Positions 15,306 to 23,191 are shown, counted from the first letter of the stretch. The stretch: DNA of 42,456 nt from Paenibacillus ihuae (GCF_001368795.1 NZ_LN831199.1:516420-558875), one strand, 5' to 3'. The notes: generated by a model from the letters alone, not told the origin. A program made the numbers and translations.

Positions 15306-15650
15306 ATGAAGCTAAACGGTTTATTCCTTCTCATCGGTTTGATATTGTCCGTCATATCTAAGTTGTATCACTTTAAGTTCAAAGATCAGGCTCATATTGG
15401 AAATATGATTGTTATTCCCGCCGCAGTATCTTTTTGTCTGGCCATTCTATATAGTTTGCCGAAATTCAATAGGATGGTGGAATCCGCCCAATGGAAAGCA
15501 TTCCTCACTGCAGCCTCAGCTTGTGGAGCCGTAGTTTCCTTTCAACTCATGATGATTCTTCTTATGGGGGACAAAAATACAAACGGTTTGTATTGGCTAT
15601 TACCCTTCATTTTGTTGCTGGGGATATTTTTTAAGCTATGGTCCAAGTAA
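15306..15650 (+). CDS. Small membrane protein (114 aa), unknown family
   Basis: Starts at ATG 15306, six bases after AGGAGG. Four hydrophobic helices are visible (residues 4-18, 32-48, 66-84, 95-111), with short polar links (KLYHFKFKDQAH, KNTNG). I do not recognise the family. The gene lies between the terminator and hydrolase of duplicate copy 1 and is absent from copy 2, so it was either inserted here or lost there. An inner-membrane location is likely; function cannot be stated. Confidence 0.7.
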   Translation: MKLNGLFLLIGLILSVISKLYHFKFKDQAHIGNMIVIPAAVSFCLAILYSLPKFNRMVESAQWKAFLTAASACGAVVSFQLMMILLMGDKNTNGLYWLLPFILLLGIFFKLWSK

Positions 15651-15666
15651 TCCACAAAAAGCGTCA

Positions 15667-15694
15667 GAGCCACGCCTCCTGGGAAGCGTGGCTC
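15667..15694. terminator. Hairpin between small membrane protein and hydrolase genes
   Basis: Stem GAGCCACGC/GCGTGGCTC (15667-15675 with 15686-15694) between two convergent genes. On the minus strand it is followed by TGACGCTTTTTG, so it may terminate the hydrolase transcript. Confidence 0.6.
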
Positions 15695-15703
15695 CTACTC
15701 CAA

Positions 15704-16540
15704 TCAACCCTTCAAGAATTGCAGCAATGCATCGTTAAATTCCTTAGGGTGGGTAGCATTGAACCCGTGAGGGCCGCCCTCAATCACGACTAACTGACTG
15801 CCTGCGATCCGCTCATGCGCTTTTTGGCCACTGATCTCGACAGGAACGATCGCATCGGCGTCACCGTGGAGAATAAGCGTTGGTACATTAAATTTCTCAA
15901 GGTCCCCGCGGAAATCGGTATAGCTAAATGCCGCGATGCAATCGAGTGTGCCTTTCGGCGACGCGAAAGCTGCAATGTCACGATTGTATAAGCGGAACGC
16001 TTCGTTTACCAAGTCCGTTCTGTCTCCGGAGGCGAAGAAATTGGTTGTGAACCCATCCAGAAACGCTAGACGGTCCGCCTTCACCCCGTCTTGAAATCCT
16101 TGAATAGTCGCATCGTCAAATCCGCCGTCCGGGTTATCCGATGATTTGTACAGATATGGAGGGATCGCACCGGCCAGCACCGCTTTTGATACCCGCTCCG
16201 TTCCATAAGTACCGATGTAACGCGCTACTTCGCCTCCGCCCATGGAGAACCCGACGAGGGTCACATCCTGGAGCTCCAGGTGTTCAATCAATGTGTGCAA
16301 ATCCGCCGCGAATGTATCATACTCGTATCCGTTCCACGGCTGGGAGGACTGGCCGAATCCGCGGCGATCATACGTAATCACCCGATAACCGGCTTCCACT
16401 AGTGCAGGTACTTGCTTCTCCCAGGATCTTCCGCTAAGCGGCCAGCCATGGATCAGTACAACCGGCTTACCGGTCCCGACATCCTCATAATGAAGCTCGA
16501 TTGCAATTCCATTCTCCTGTCCAACTGTAACGTTTGCCAT
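15704..16540 (-). CDS. Alpha/beta hydrolase (non-haem chloroperoxidase/esterase-like)
   Basis: 278 residues from the ATG at 16540 behind CGGAGGGATATATC. Landmarks are the oxyanion-hole motif VLIHGWPLSGRSW, the nucleophile elbow GFSMGGGE (Ser near residue 98), the acid HGDADAIVP near 225 and the His of GGPHGFN near 255. This is the pattern of cofactor-free haloperoxidase/arylesterase hydrolases. A cytoplasmic protein, substrate unknown. Its 3' end recurs as a truncated copy at 21224-21525. Only this copy is complete. Confidence 0.9.
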   Translation of the reverse strand: MANVTVGQENGIAIELHYEDVGTGKPVVLIHGWPLSGRSWEKQVPALVEAGYRVITYDRRGFGQSSQPWNGYEYDTFAADLHTLIEHLELQDVTLVGFSMGGGEVARYIGTYGTERVSKAVLAGAIPPYLYKSSDNPDGGFDDATIQGFQDGVKADRLAFLDGFTTNFFASGDRTDLVNEAFRLYNRDIAAFASPKGTLDCIAAFSYTDFRGDLEKFNVPTLILHGDADAIVPVEISGQKAHERIAGSQLVVIEGGPHGFNATHPKEFNDALLQFLKG

Positions 16541-16576
16541 TGATATATCCCTCCGTTTTTTGTTTGATGACTCCAT

Positions 16577-16850
16577 GAGCTTCCAGCTATTTATTTTTTA
16601 GCGATAAAAGAATTATGTTGATGATTACCGTATTCTTGGATCTCCTCCTTCACTATAAAATTTATCTAAAATTTTTAACGTCCGGAATATACCAATTAAT
16701 AGTCTAGCTGTCAACGTCCAAATGAAATGGTTTATTTTGTCGAATTTTAATGAATTCACTTTAAACTCTATTACTCTTATGACTAAAGATCTATTTGCTT
16801 ACTAATATCATTTAGACATGAGATGCGCGTAAACACCTATGCATGACAAA
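16577..16850. other. AT-rich intergenic region upstream of the hydrolase
   Basis: About 270 bp without a supportable ORF. It must hold the hydrolase promoter on the minus strand; no clear box pair is obvious. A minus-strand GGAGGAGATCC motif near 16640 looks like a ribosome binding site but no start codon follows in a useful frame. Confidence 0.35.
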
Positions 16851-16886
16851 AAAACCAGCAGACCCGCTCCGGGACCTGCTGGTTTT
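16851..16886 (-). terminator. Terminator after the DegV gene
   Basis: AAAACCAGCAG and CTGCTGGTTTT flank an inner CCC/GGG stem, with a run of T on the minus strand. It lies just past the DegV stop codon. Confidence 0.85.
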
Positions 16887-16917
16887 CTTGTATGTAAGCT
16901 ATTTCGCCGAGCCGGAC

Positions 16918-17814
16918 TCAATCCTGAAGCACAGGCTCCAGCACTTTATCCTGAACAGTGAGACTGTTAATGGGTGTATTGTTGATCCACGATAGCGCGA
17001 GCGTGCCCTCACCCATATGAACGCCTACGACCGGGACAAAGGTCATAATTTCCGTACGCACAGAAGGCGACATTTCCTTGATCGCCGACTCCAGGCTCAG
17101 CGCCTCTTCCATATTGTTGGCATGCATAATACAAATATCCTGAATCAGCCGGATATCCTGGCCGAGTGTCTCCAGCAGCTTTTGCTTCGTTTTCTTGAAG
17201 GTGCGGATTTTGTCCACGACGACAACTTTGCCTTTATCGAATTTCAGCAGCAGGTGAATCCGCATCAGCTGGCCCAGCAGAAGCTGGGAGCCGGAGAGCC
17301 GCCCGCTGCGGTGCAGCTGGCTCAGACTGGCAGGGATCAGATAGAAAGACATCTCTTGGATGATATTTTCGATTCTGCTCTTGATCTCCAGCGCAGAACA
17401 GCCTGCCTGCTGCCAGTGAACGCCGCGCATAATCATCTCGCGGATCGGGTAAGCGCCTACCTTGGAATCAATGCCAATTACAGTAACGCCAGCAATGTCT
17501 GCTGCCTGCATTGATGTTTGGAAGGTTCCGCTAAGCTCGGAGGAACAATGTATCGCAATAATTTCATCATAGTCTTCCTTCAGGCGCTCGTATAATTCCA
17601 CGAACTCACCGATTGGCGGCTGGGAGCTGCCGACCTTGTCATTCTGGCGCATTTTATCATAGAACTGATCAGCAGTAATATCAATATTCTCTTTATAACA
17701 TTCATTATTGACAATTAGACGGAGAGGAACAATATAAACATGGTTATTACTGGCGAATTCAGAATCAATTGTGCTGGTGCTGTCGGTTACCCAGGCTATG
17801 GATTTCAAGGTCAC
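16918..17814 (-). CDS. DegV-family fatty-acid-binding protein
   Basis: 298 residues. Opening WVTDSTSTI, then GSSQPPIGEFVELYERL, HCSSELSGTFQTSM and ASLSQLHRSGRLSG match the DegV fold (EDD superfamily), which binds a fatty acid in a tunnel; FakB-type members present it to the kinase FakA for phosphorylation. No fakA gene is nearby. The start is non-ATG: GTG at 17814, or TTG two codons downstream, behind AAAGAGAG. Cytoplasmic. Monocistronic with own terminator. Confidence 0.88.
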   Translation of the reverse strand: MTLKSIAWVTDSTSTIDSEFASNNHVYIVPLRLIVNNECYKENIDITADQFYDKMRQNDKVGSSQPPIGEFVELYERLKEDYDEIIAIHCSSELSGTFQTSMQAADIAGVTVIGIDSKVGAYPIREMIMRGVHWQQAGCSALEIKSRIENIIQEMSFYLIPASLSQLHRSGRLSGSQLLLGQLMRIHLLLKFDKGKVVVVDKIRTFKKTKQKLLETLGQDIRLIQDICIMHANNMEEALSLESAIKEMSPSVRTEIMTFVPVVGVHMGEGTLALSWINNTPINSLTVQDKVLEPVLQD

Positions 17815-18023
17815 AACTCTCTTTCGTTGGGGATTGGCTACGATCAGGAATCAGCAGCTTAAACTATCTGCATATTCGTAAATTATACAGGAAGCCAAGC
17901 ACCCGTATAGCGATTACGGAAAAATCCCAGCACTTTTTTTCAACTTAATTCGACATAAATTCACATTATACATGATAGATATACCTATTAGAGAAGAGGC
18001 CGGATGTGGTATGTAGAGACACC

Positions 18024-18064
18024 AAAAAACGGATGCACCTCCTGCTAAGGAAGCCGCATCCGTT
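18024..18064 (-). terminator. Terminator after the truncated flavin oxidoreductase
   Basis: Stem AACGGATGC/GCATCCGTT with a T-rich end on the minus strand, about 40 bp beyond the remnant stop codon. Its survival suggests that the loss of the upstream gene part is recent. Confidence 0.75.
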
Positions 18065-18104
18065 CAATAACGTTTCACATGTGTTGATGGTGAGTCGCTA
18101 ATCA

Positions 18105-18475
18105 TTAGATATCAAGCGCAGCATGATATCCTTGATAAATTGCAGTCGTGATGGTAGACGCTTTAACACAATCTCCAATTTGTGCTACATAAGGTGCACA
18201 ATCTATTAACTCATCGACGACATTTCTTCTGGCTCGTTGTCCGAGTGCACAAATTACTGAAGTACCCGGAATAAGATGTTCTTCACCATTTGGATCAGCG
18301 CAAACAACACCTTCTTGGGTAACATACAGCCCTTTATATCCTAAATGAACGTGAATGTTGTTCTTTTCGATTTCTTTTCGCATACTCGGGCGATGTCTGA
18401 TATTAGCATCTGGAGCCAGCTCCGTTCTTTTCTTGAAACCTACATCCTTGGGGATAAATAATTGGTTGCCGAGAT
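18105..18475 (-). pseudogene. C-terminal fragment of an NADH:flavin oxidoreductase (2-enoate reductase-like)
   Basis: About 120 codons survive, ending in the FAD-site pattern VICALGQRARRNVVDEL...VAQIGDCVKASTITTAIYQGYHAALDI. That is the C-terminus of Old-Yellow-Enzyme proteins with an extra FAD/NAD domain (2,4-dienoyl-CoA or 2-enoate reductase type, normally about 650 residues). The frame continues upstream only as antisense of the neighbouring dehydrogenase remnant, so the N-terminal four fifths is lost at a junction near 18475-18500. Confidence 0.75.
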
Positions 18476-18499
18476 TCTTGGATTCTACCGTATCTGGAT

Positions 18500-19049
18500 C
18501 AGCGATCATGTAACAGCCGTGGATGCGGCATTTCTTGACCGCGCTCCCCGCTTGAAAATCGTGAGCAATATTTCCGGCGGATACGATAATCTGCATATTC
18601 CCGAAATCAGCCGCCGCGGAAGAATGGCGACCAATACACCGGGAGTTCTAAACGACACGGTGGCCGATACGATCTTCGGTCTGCTGGTGGCCACGGCGCG
18701 TCGGATGCCGGAGCTGGACCGGTACGTTCGAAACGGGCGCGCGAGTTTAAGCTCGCGAGTTTAAGCTGATGAAGAAGACCGCCATTTTCATCAACGGATC
18801 TAGAGGAGCGACCGTCGACGAAGAGGCGCTGGTCGAGGCGCTGCGCAGCGGAACGATCCGGGAGGCAGGACTGGACGTGTACGTGCAGCAGCCGCTTCCG
18901 GACCATCATCCGCTGACGGCGCTGGATAATGCGGTTCTGCTGCCGCATATCGGTTCGGTACTCGGGAGACCCGGCTGGAAATGGCCTGGGCGGCGACAAG
19001 AAACCTGGTGGCCGGGATTAAAGGCGAGACGCCGGCAAACCTGATCTAA
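18500..19049 (+). pseudogene. Broken D-2-hydroxyacid dehydrogenase (glyoxylate/hydroxypyruvate reductase type)
   Basis: Part 1 (to about 18740) reads AAFLDRAPRLKIVSNISGGYDN...NTPGVLNDTVADTIFGLLV, from the substrate domain of D-isomer dehydrogenases. The nucleotide-binding domain with GxGxxG is missing. Part 2 (from about 18760) reads [22 protein letters not shown]...LLPHIGS with the catalytic His. The last 30 codons ([20 protein letters not shown]) sit in another frame, so there is a frameshift near 18960. At the internal deletion a 14-bp unit occurs twice in tandem. No start codon remains. Higher GC than most of the window. Confidence 0.8.
18740..18767. repeat. 14-bp direct tandem repeat at the deletion junction
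   Basis: CGCGAGTTTAAGCT occurs twice back to back exactly where the dehydrogenase remnant loses its nucleotide-binding domain. This looks like a slippage or end-joining scar. Confidence 0.8.
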
Positions 19050-19078
19050 GGCATAACAAGAACAGAGCGGACACAAAG

Positions 19079-19119
19079 GATGCCCCGAAAGCCATTATTG
19101 GTATGGCTTTCGGGGCATC
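19079..19119. terminator. Shared convergent terminator
   Basis: Perfect 17-bp stem GATGCCCCGAAAGCCAT / ATGGCTTTCGGGGCATC with a seven-base loop between the dehydrogenase remnant and the deaminase gene, which point toward each other. Confidence 0.85.
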
Positions 19120-19133
19120 TTAGTTGGCGCGTA

Positions 19134-20546
19134 TCAGGCTCGTCCGCGATGCTTGAAGTAATTGACGCCGGTTCGTCCCGACGCCGCCTGGACCATCCGG
19201 AGCGCCGCGGCCCCCGCGGCTTCCGCGAGCCGTTCTTCCTCGACATGAACGAGCCGTCCGTCTTTCACGACAATTCGGCCCCCGACCACGGTCATATCGA
19301 CGTTCTGGCTGATGCCCGTGACGACAGGCAGAGCCGTGTCGTTGAACAAAGCGCCGGCATATTCCAGCCTTCGCGAGTCAATCATGAACAGGTCTCCCGC
19401 CTTGCCGACCTCCAGAGAGCCGATCGCGTCCTCCCAGCCGAGCACTCTCGACGATCCGACCGTACCAAGCCATAAGCTTTCTTCAGCCGTCGGACCCGCG
19501 CTTCCGGCGGTCAGCTTGTGCAACAGGTAGGCCTGACGCGCCTCTCCGAGCAGATTGGACGCGTCGTTGGACGCCGAGCCGTCCACGCCGAGTCCGACGT
19601 GAACGCCCGCCTGCAGCATGCTTCGTACAGGGAATACCCCCGATGACAGCTTCATATTGCTGCTCGGACAATGGGCGACGCCGCACCCGCAGGCGCCCAT
19701 CCGGCGGATTTCATCGCCGCTGAAATGGATGCCGTGCGCGTACCACACATCGCGTCCGATCCAGCCCGTCTTCTCCATGTATTCGAGAGGCCGGAGTCCG
19801 AGTTTTGCTTGGCAGAAGTCCTCTTCATCCTTCGTCTCGGCCAGGTGGGTATGCATCCGGACGCCGTAGCTGCGCGCCAGGCGGGCGGATTCCCGCAGAA
19901 GATCCTCGGACACCGAAAAAGGCGAGCAGGGCGCGACGCCGACGCGGACCATTGAGAATTTAGAGGCGTCATGATAGGTTTCAATAACCCGGCGGGTGTC
20001 CCTCAGAATGACTTCCGCCGTCTGCGTCACCTCGTCCGGCGGAAGCCCTCCTTGGGACCTGCCCAGGTTCATGGAGCCCCGTGTCGGGTAAAAGCGGATG
20101 CCGAGCTCTCCGGCGGCGCGGATTTCCTCGTCGATCAGCTCTCCGCTCACGGCGTCCGGGAAACAATAAAAGTGATCGGAAGCGGTGGTGCAGCCGGTCT
20201 TCAGCAGTTCGCCGAGGCCTACCATGGCACTCAGATAAACATCCTCCGGCCGCATGTGGCGCCATATTTCGTACAGCGTCAGCAGCCAGTCGAATAGCTC
20301 GCAGTCCTGGGCCCGGGGGATGTTCCGGGTAAATGTCTGGTATAAGTGATGATGGGTGTTGATCAGCCCGGGATAGACGATCTTTCCCGAGGCGTCAATG
20401 ACGGTGTCGGCGTCCTCGTAGGGAATGTCCGTCCCGATGGCTTTGATTTCCTGTCCTTCGATGAACAGGCTTCCTCCGGGGTAGCAGCGGCGCTGCGGGT
20501 CCATGGTGATAATGTTGCGGGCATTCTTGATCAGCAATGTGTTCAT
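19134..20546 (-). CDS. 8-oxoguanine deaminase-like amidohydrolase
   Basis: 470 residues of the cytosine/guanine deaminase branch of the amidohydrolases. The metal site is visible as LINTHHHLYQT near residue 60, HTHLAETKDE near 240, and GLGVDGSASND near 320; YAHGIHFSG supplies another His near 270. The long match in style to 8-oxoguanine deaminases (opening NARNIITMDPQRR, AVSGELIDEEIRAAG) suggests conversion of 8-oxoguanine to urate, though guanine or another azaheterocycle is possible. The ATG follows GGGAGG. A purine riboswitch on the same strand just upstream supports a purine substrate. The gene is clearly richer in GC than its surroundings, suggesting transfer from a high-GC relative. Confidence 0.82.
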   Translation of the reverse strand: MNTLLIKNARNIITMDPQRRCYPGGSLFIEGQEIKAIGTDIPYEDADTVIDASGKIVYPGLINTHHHLYQTFTRNIPRAQDCELFDWLLTLYEIWRHMRPEDVYLSAMVGLGELLKTGCTTASDHFYCFPDAVSGELIDEEIRAAGELGIRFYPTRGSMNLGRSQGGLPPDEVTQTAEVILRDTRRVIETYHDASKFSMVRVGVAPCSPFSVSEDLLRESARLARSYGVRMHTHLAETKDEEDFCQAKLGLRPLEYMEKTGWIGRDVWYAHGIHFSGDEIRRMGACGCGVAHCPSSNMKLSSGVFPVRSMLQAGVHVGLGVDGSASNDASNLLGEARQAYLLHKLTAGSAGPTAEESLWLGTVGSSRVLGWEDAIGSLEVGKAGDLFMIDSRRLEYAGALFNDTALPVVTGISQNVDMTVVGGRIVVKDGRLVHVEEERLAEAAGAAALRMVQAASGRTGVNYFKHRGRA

Positions 20547-20575
20547 GCCAAACCTCCCTTTGAAATGTAAAATGC

Positions 20576-20630
20576 AAAAAATCCCAACCGCGAGCGCAAT
20601 ATCGTAGATATCGCGTTCGTAGTTAGGATT
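20576..20630 (-). terminator. Riboswitch terminator that overlaps the aptamer 3' half
   Basis: On the minus strand the 24-nt arm 20630-20607 pairs with 20603-20580 (two mismatches, a few G-T pairs), with a TAC loop and a T5 tail. The 5' arm contains the aptamer's P3 and P1 3' strands, so aptamer and terminator exclude each other. Ligand binding should therefore prevent termination. Confidence 0.85.
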
Positions 20631-20681
20631 TTACGGACCCCAGTAGAGCCCCCGAACCGATTATCGGGGTTATACGAACAA
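20615..20681 (-). ncRNA. Purine riboswitch (guanine-type core)
   Basis: Minus-strand reading gives P1 TTCGTA...TACGAA, P2 CCCCGA...TCGGGG with loop TAATCGGT, the junction GCTCTACT, and P3 GGGGT/ATCCT around CCGTAAA. These are the conserved elements of xpt-type aptamers. The specificity base before TAC (…AACTACGAA) is C, the guanine-class state, not U as in adenine aptamers. 8-Oxoguanine or guanine-like ligands would fit this class. It precedes a purine deaminase-like gene. Confidence 0.88.
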
Positions 20682-20910
20682 CCTATAAAGTTGCTATTAG
20701 TATACGTAGGCATTAAATGGATGTCAACCGTCTTGAGCGTCATACACCCCGGGATACCGAATGGCTTGACGTATGATATCCTGACTTCAGCCGCCTGGAA
20801 TCGCATGAGCACATGCTGAATTCGCATGCTTTTAAATGTTGTCAACAACGTTCATGCCGAAACCCTGTTTACAATTTGGTGGCAAAGAAAGCGCTTCGAT
20901 TTAAATTCTC
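20682..20910. other. Intergenic region upstream of the purine riboswitch
   Basis: About 230 bp. It should carry the promoter of the deaminase gene on the minus strand. No convincing ORF or other signal is seen. The right end abuts the PadR remnant. Confidence 0.4.
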
Positions 20911-21099
20911 TTAGAGCATCATCTGCATCAGCATCAAGACAGGCTGAAACATTTACGCAATAATATGGGACGTTATGAAAGTATACCTCCGCTTGAAAGT
21001 GAACATTTGGGTGATTATCTTGTATTAGATGGTGCAATTTTACGGGAAACTGTAACGATACAATGGCTGGAGAATTATATTTCCTATTGTAAAAAATAG
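20911..21099 (+). pseudogene. PadR-family regulator C-terminus, remnant (copy 2)
   Basis: 62 codons read LEHHLHQHQDRLKHLRNNMG then ...SEHLGDYLVLDGAILRETVTIQWLENYISYCKK and a stop. The LxxDGAILRExxxIxWLE pattern is that of the PadR C-terminal (Vir_act_alpha_C) domain. There is no start codon and no helix-turn-helix upstream. The same sequence, more decayed, is at 14952-15086. Confidence 0.7.
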
Positions 21100-21129
21100 A
21101 GTATCTATGGGAAGCTCCTCATACACTAC

Positions 21130-21196
21130 GTTTTCAAAATAAAAGCTAAAAGCAAAAGGGTTCGAGCATCTGTAGCTCGGACCCTTTTGCTTTTTC
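21130..21196. terminator. Strong bidirectional terminator (copy 2)
   Basis: Near copy of the hairpin at 15128-15176, with AGCAAAAGGGTTCGAGC / GCTCGGACCCTTTTGCT. It follows the PadR remnant and directly abuts the hydrolase remnant. Confidence 0.8.
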
Positions 21197-21223
21197 TATA
21201 CGAAGCGTAGTTCCCCCTCACAA

Positions 21224-21525
21224 TCAGCCGTTCAAGAATTGCAGTAATTCATGGTTAAATCCCTTAGCGTGGGTAGCATTGAATCCGTGGGGGCCGCCAT
21301 CAATTACGACTAACTGGCTGCCTGCGATCCGCTCATGCGCTTTTTGGCCACTGATCTCGACAGGAACGATCGCATCGGCGTCACCATGGAGAATAAGCGT
21401 TGGCAATTTAAATTTCTCAAGGTCCTCACGGAAATCGGTATAACTGAATGCGGAGATGCAATCAAGTGTGCCTTTCGGCGATGCAAAAGCCGCAATATCG
21501 CGATTGTATAAGCGGAACGCTACGA
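21224..21525 (-). pseudogene. 3'-end copy of the alpha/beta hydrolase gene
   Basis: About 100 codons matching the C-terminal third of the hydrolase at 15704-16540, including the HGDADAIVPVEISGQKAHER acid region and the GGPHGFNATHAKGFN His region. The match stops sharply at AGCGGAACGCT and is followed by unrelated sequence. The catalytic Ser region is absent, so the copy cannot work. A downstream in-frame ATG-like context (MPTLILHGD) is not a true start. Confidence 0.82.
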
Positions 21526-21526
21526 A

Positions 21527-21558
21527 GACAGCCCCATTACTCTAAGGCCGTCTTTCGG
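21527..21558. terminator. Hairpin at the truncation point
   Basis: AAGACAGCC...GGCCGTCTT forms a stem with one mismatch at the point where the hydrolase copy ends. Its core AGACAGCCCCATTACTC also occurs at 38224-38240, again at a gene truncation point. Confidence 0.55.
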
Positions 21559-21644
21559 TCGCATTTTTATGATTTTCTCTGTCTCCACGTGCATTGTATA
21601 TTTAGTGGCCTTGTACCCACCGCCTGAATTTACCTAACTTGCCT

Positions 21645-22022
21645 TTAACTCTCCGCCCCTTGTATCGTTCGATTTTCATTAATCCGCACTTTATAAGACT
21701 CCCCCCATGCTTTCATAGACACAATGACCGGTTCCAGAGTCCTTCCGAAATCAGTAAGGGAGTATTCTACTTTTGGCGGAACCTCTTTGTATATTTCTCG
21801 ATGAATAATGCCATCCCGTTCAAGCTCTCTTAACTGCAGTGTGAGCATAAACTGTGTAATTCCCGGGTTGAGGCGCCTAAATTCATTGAATCTTTTCGTT
21901 CCTTCCATGAGCTGATAGAGAATGATCCCCTTCCATTTTCCACCAATTATATCCAGTGTTGTTTCAACCGGACATGCTTGCATATCCGGATTCACTCCAT
22001 ATTTGTTTCTTCGGTCTCCCAT
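21645..22022 (-). CDS. HxlR-family transcriptional regulator
   Basis: 125 residues. The N-terminal CPVETTLDIIGGKWKGIILY carries the family's sensing Cys (residue about 17) and the WK start of the winged helix; the core …GTKRFNEFRRLNPGITQFMLTLQLRELERDGIIHRE… is the DNA-binding module. HxlR members respond to electrophiles or quinones and often control nearby oxidoreductases. Here the divergent MDR oxidoreductase gene is the evident target. Start ATG at 22022 after GGGGGGATAAGCTG. Confidence 0.92.
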   Translation of the reverse strand: MGDRRNKYGVNPDMQACPVETTLDIIGGKWKGIILYQLMEGTKRFNEFRRLNPGITQFMLTLQLRELERDGIIHREIYKEVPPKVEYSLTDFGRTLEPVIVSMKAWGESYKVRINENRTIQGAES

Positions 22023-22147
22023 CAGCTTATCCCCCCAACGGTTTGATTTTTAATACTATATCATAAAAATATGCGTACTTACTTAAAGCAATCGAATTGA
22101 TTTACAATGCAACTGTACAACATTTCCTATTTGAGAGGATGGATATC
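22023..22147. promoter_or_regulatory. Divergent promoter region, HxlR regulator / MDR oxidoreductase
   Basis: Short AT-rich intergenic. TGCGTACTTACTTAAAGCA (22071-22089) and CTGTACAAC nearby carry GTAC half-sites like those bound by HxlR-type regulators. The operator assignment is tentative. Confidence 0.4.
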
Positions 22148-23191
22148 ATGAATACTCACCAAAAGATAAAAGCAGTCGGCGCATACCGATACCTCCCAAT
22201 ATCCAATCCGGAAAGCCTTATTGATCTGCATTTGGATAAACCGGAACCTACAGGCCGCGATTTGCTGGTAAATGTAAAAGCAATCTCTGTCAACCCTGCA
22301 GACGTAGGCGTTCGCGAAAATCATAATTACGAAGCCGAATCACCGAAGATTCTTGGTTGGGATGCTGCCGGAATCGTAGAACAAGTCGGTCCTGACTGTC
22401 AATTGTTTAAACCTGGGGATAAGATCTATTATGCAGGAAGTGTGTCTCGACCAGGCAGTAATAGTGAATTTCACTTGGTTGATGAACGAATTGTCGGAAA
22501 TATGCCCAGAAGTTTGGATTTCGCAGCCGCAGCCGCATTACCGCTTACCTCGATAACTGCATGGGAGGGCCTATTTGATCGTTTAGGAATTAGCATAAAC
22601 GCACATGTAAACAAAAGTATACTTATTATCGGTGCAGCTGGAGGAGTGGGATCGATTGCCATTCAGCTTGCCAAATTAGCAGGTTTGACTGTCATCGCTA
22701 CTGCTTCGCGTCCAGAGTCAACTCAGTGGGTCAAACGTCTAGGTGCGGATTTTATAATAAACCACAATAACCCTTTTCTACCTCAGCTCAAGGAATTCGG
22801 TATAGATACCGTAGATTATATCTTCTGCTTGAATGAAACTGTACAGCATCTATCGAATATGGCGGACGCCATTACCCCCCAAGGTAAAATTTGCTGTATT
22901 GTTCCTACAGATAAGGCTACCTGGGCAGGAAATTTGAAAATGGACTTGCTGTTTTCTAAAAGTGTAACGTTTGTATGGGAGTTCATGTTTACACGGTCCT
23001 TGTTTCATACCAGAGATATGATTAAACAACACGAATTGCTGAATCGCCTGGCGGACTTAATCGATGATGGCAAATTAAAAACTACACTAAATGAACGACT
23101 AGAACCCATTAATGCAGCAAACCTACGTTTGGCACATGAGAAGTTGGAAACTGGACGATCCATTGGAAAAATTGTATTAGAAAACTTCTAA
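22148..23191 (+). CDS. Zinc-type MDR oxidoreductase (quinone reductase/alcohol dehydrogenase-like)
   Basis: 347 residues from ATG 22148, after GAGAGG; an in-frame ATG at 22139 is too close to that site. Signatures: NPADVGVRE, GWDAAGIVEQVG near residue 75, the nucleotide-binding IIGAAGGVGSIAIQLAKL near 165-182, then CLNETVQHLS. The usual catalytic zinc ligands (Cys/His/Glu of GHEGAG) are not present in this form, so this is the zinc-free quinone reductase-like branch ("zinc-binding ADH family" by name only). It likely reduces quinones or enones with NADPH and is likely induced through the divergent HxlR protein. Confidence 0.88.
   Translation: MNTHQKIKAVGAYRYLPISNPESLIDLHLDKPEPTGRDLLVNVKAISVNPADVGVRENHNYEAESPKILGWDAAGIVEQVGPDCQLFKPGDKIYYAGSVSRPGSNSEFHLVDERIVGNMPRSLDFAAAAALPLTSITAWEGLFDRLGISINAHVNKSILIIGAAGGVGSIAIQLAKLAGLTVIATASRPESTQWVKRLGADFIINHNNPFLPQLKEFGIDTVDYIFCLNETVQHLSNMADAITPQGKICCIVPTDKATWAGNLKMDLLFSKSVTFVWEFMFTRSLFHTRDMIKQHELLNRLADLIDDGKLKTTLNERLEPINAANLRLAHEKLETGRSIGKIVLENF

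Noticed and set aside
18462..18764. Dehydrogenase fragment as an intact 100-aa gene
   Set aside because: The reading frame lacks the nucleotide-binding domain and a proper start; the parts on both sides show it is a broken gene.
20886..20899. cre-like sequence AGAAAGCGCTTCGA
   Set aside because: Two mismatches to the consensus and no promoter or intact gene next to it.
21224..21406. 60-aa hydrolase-like ORF as a functional small gene
   Set aside because: It lacks the nucleophile Ser and oxyanion loop and is a truncated copy of the complete gene at 15704-16540.
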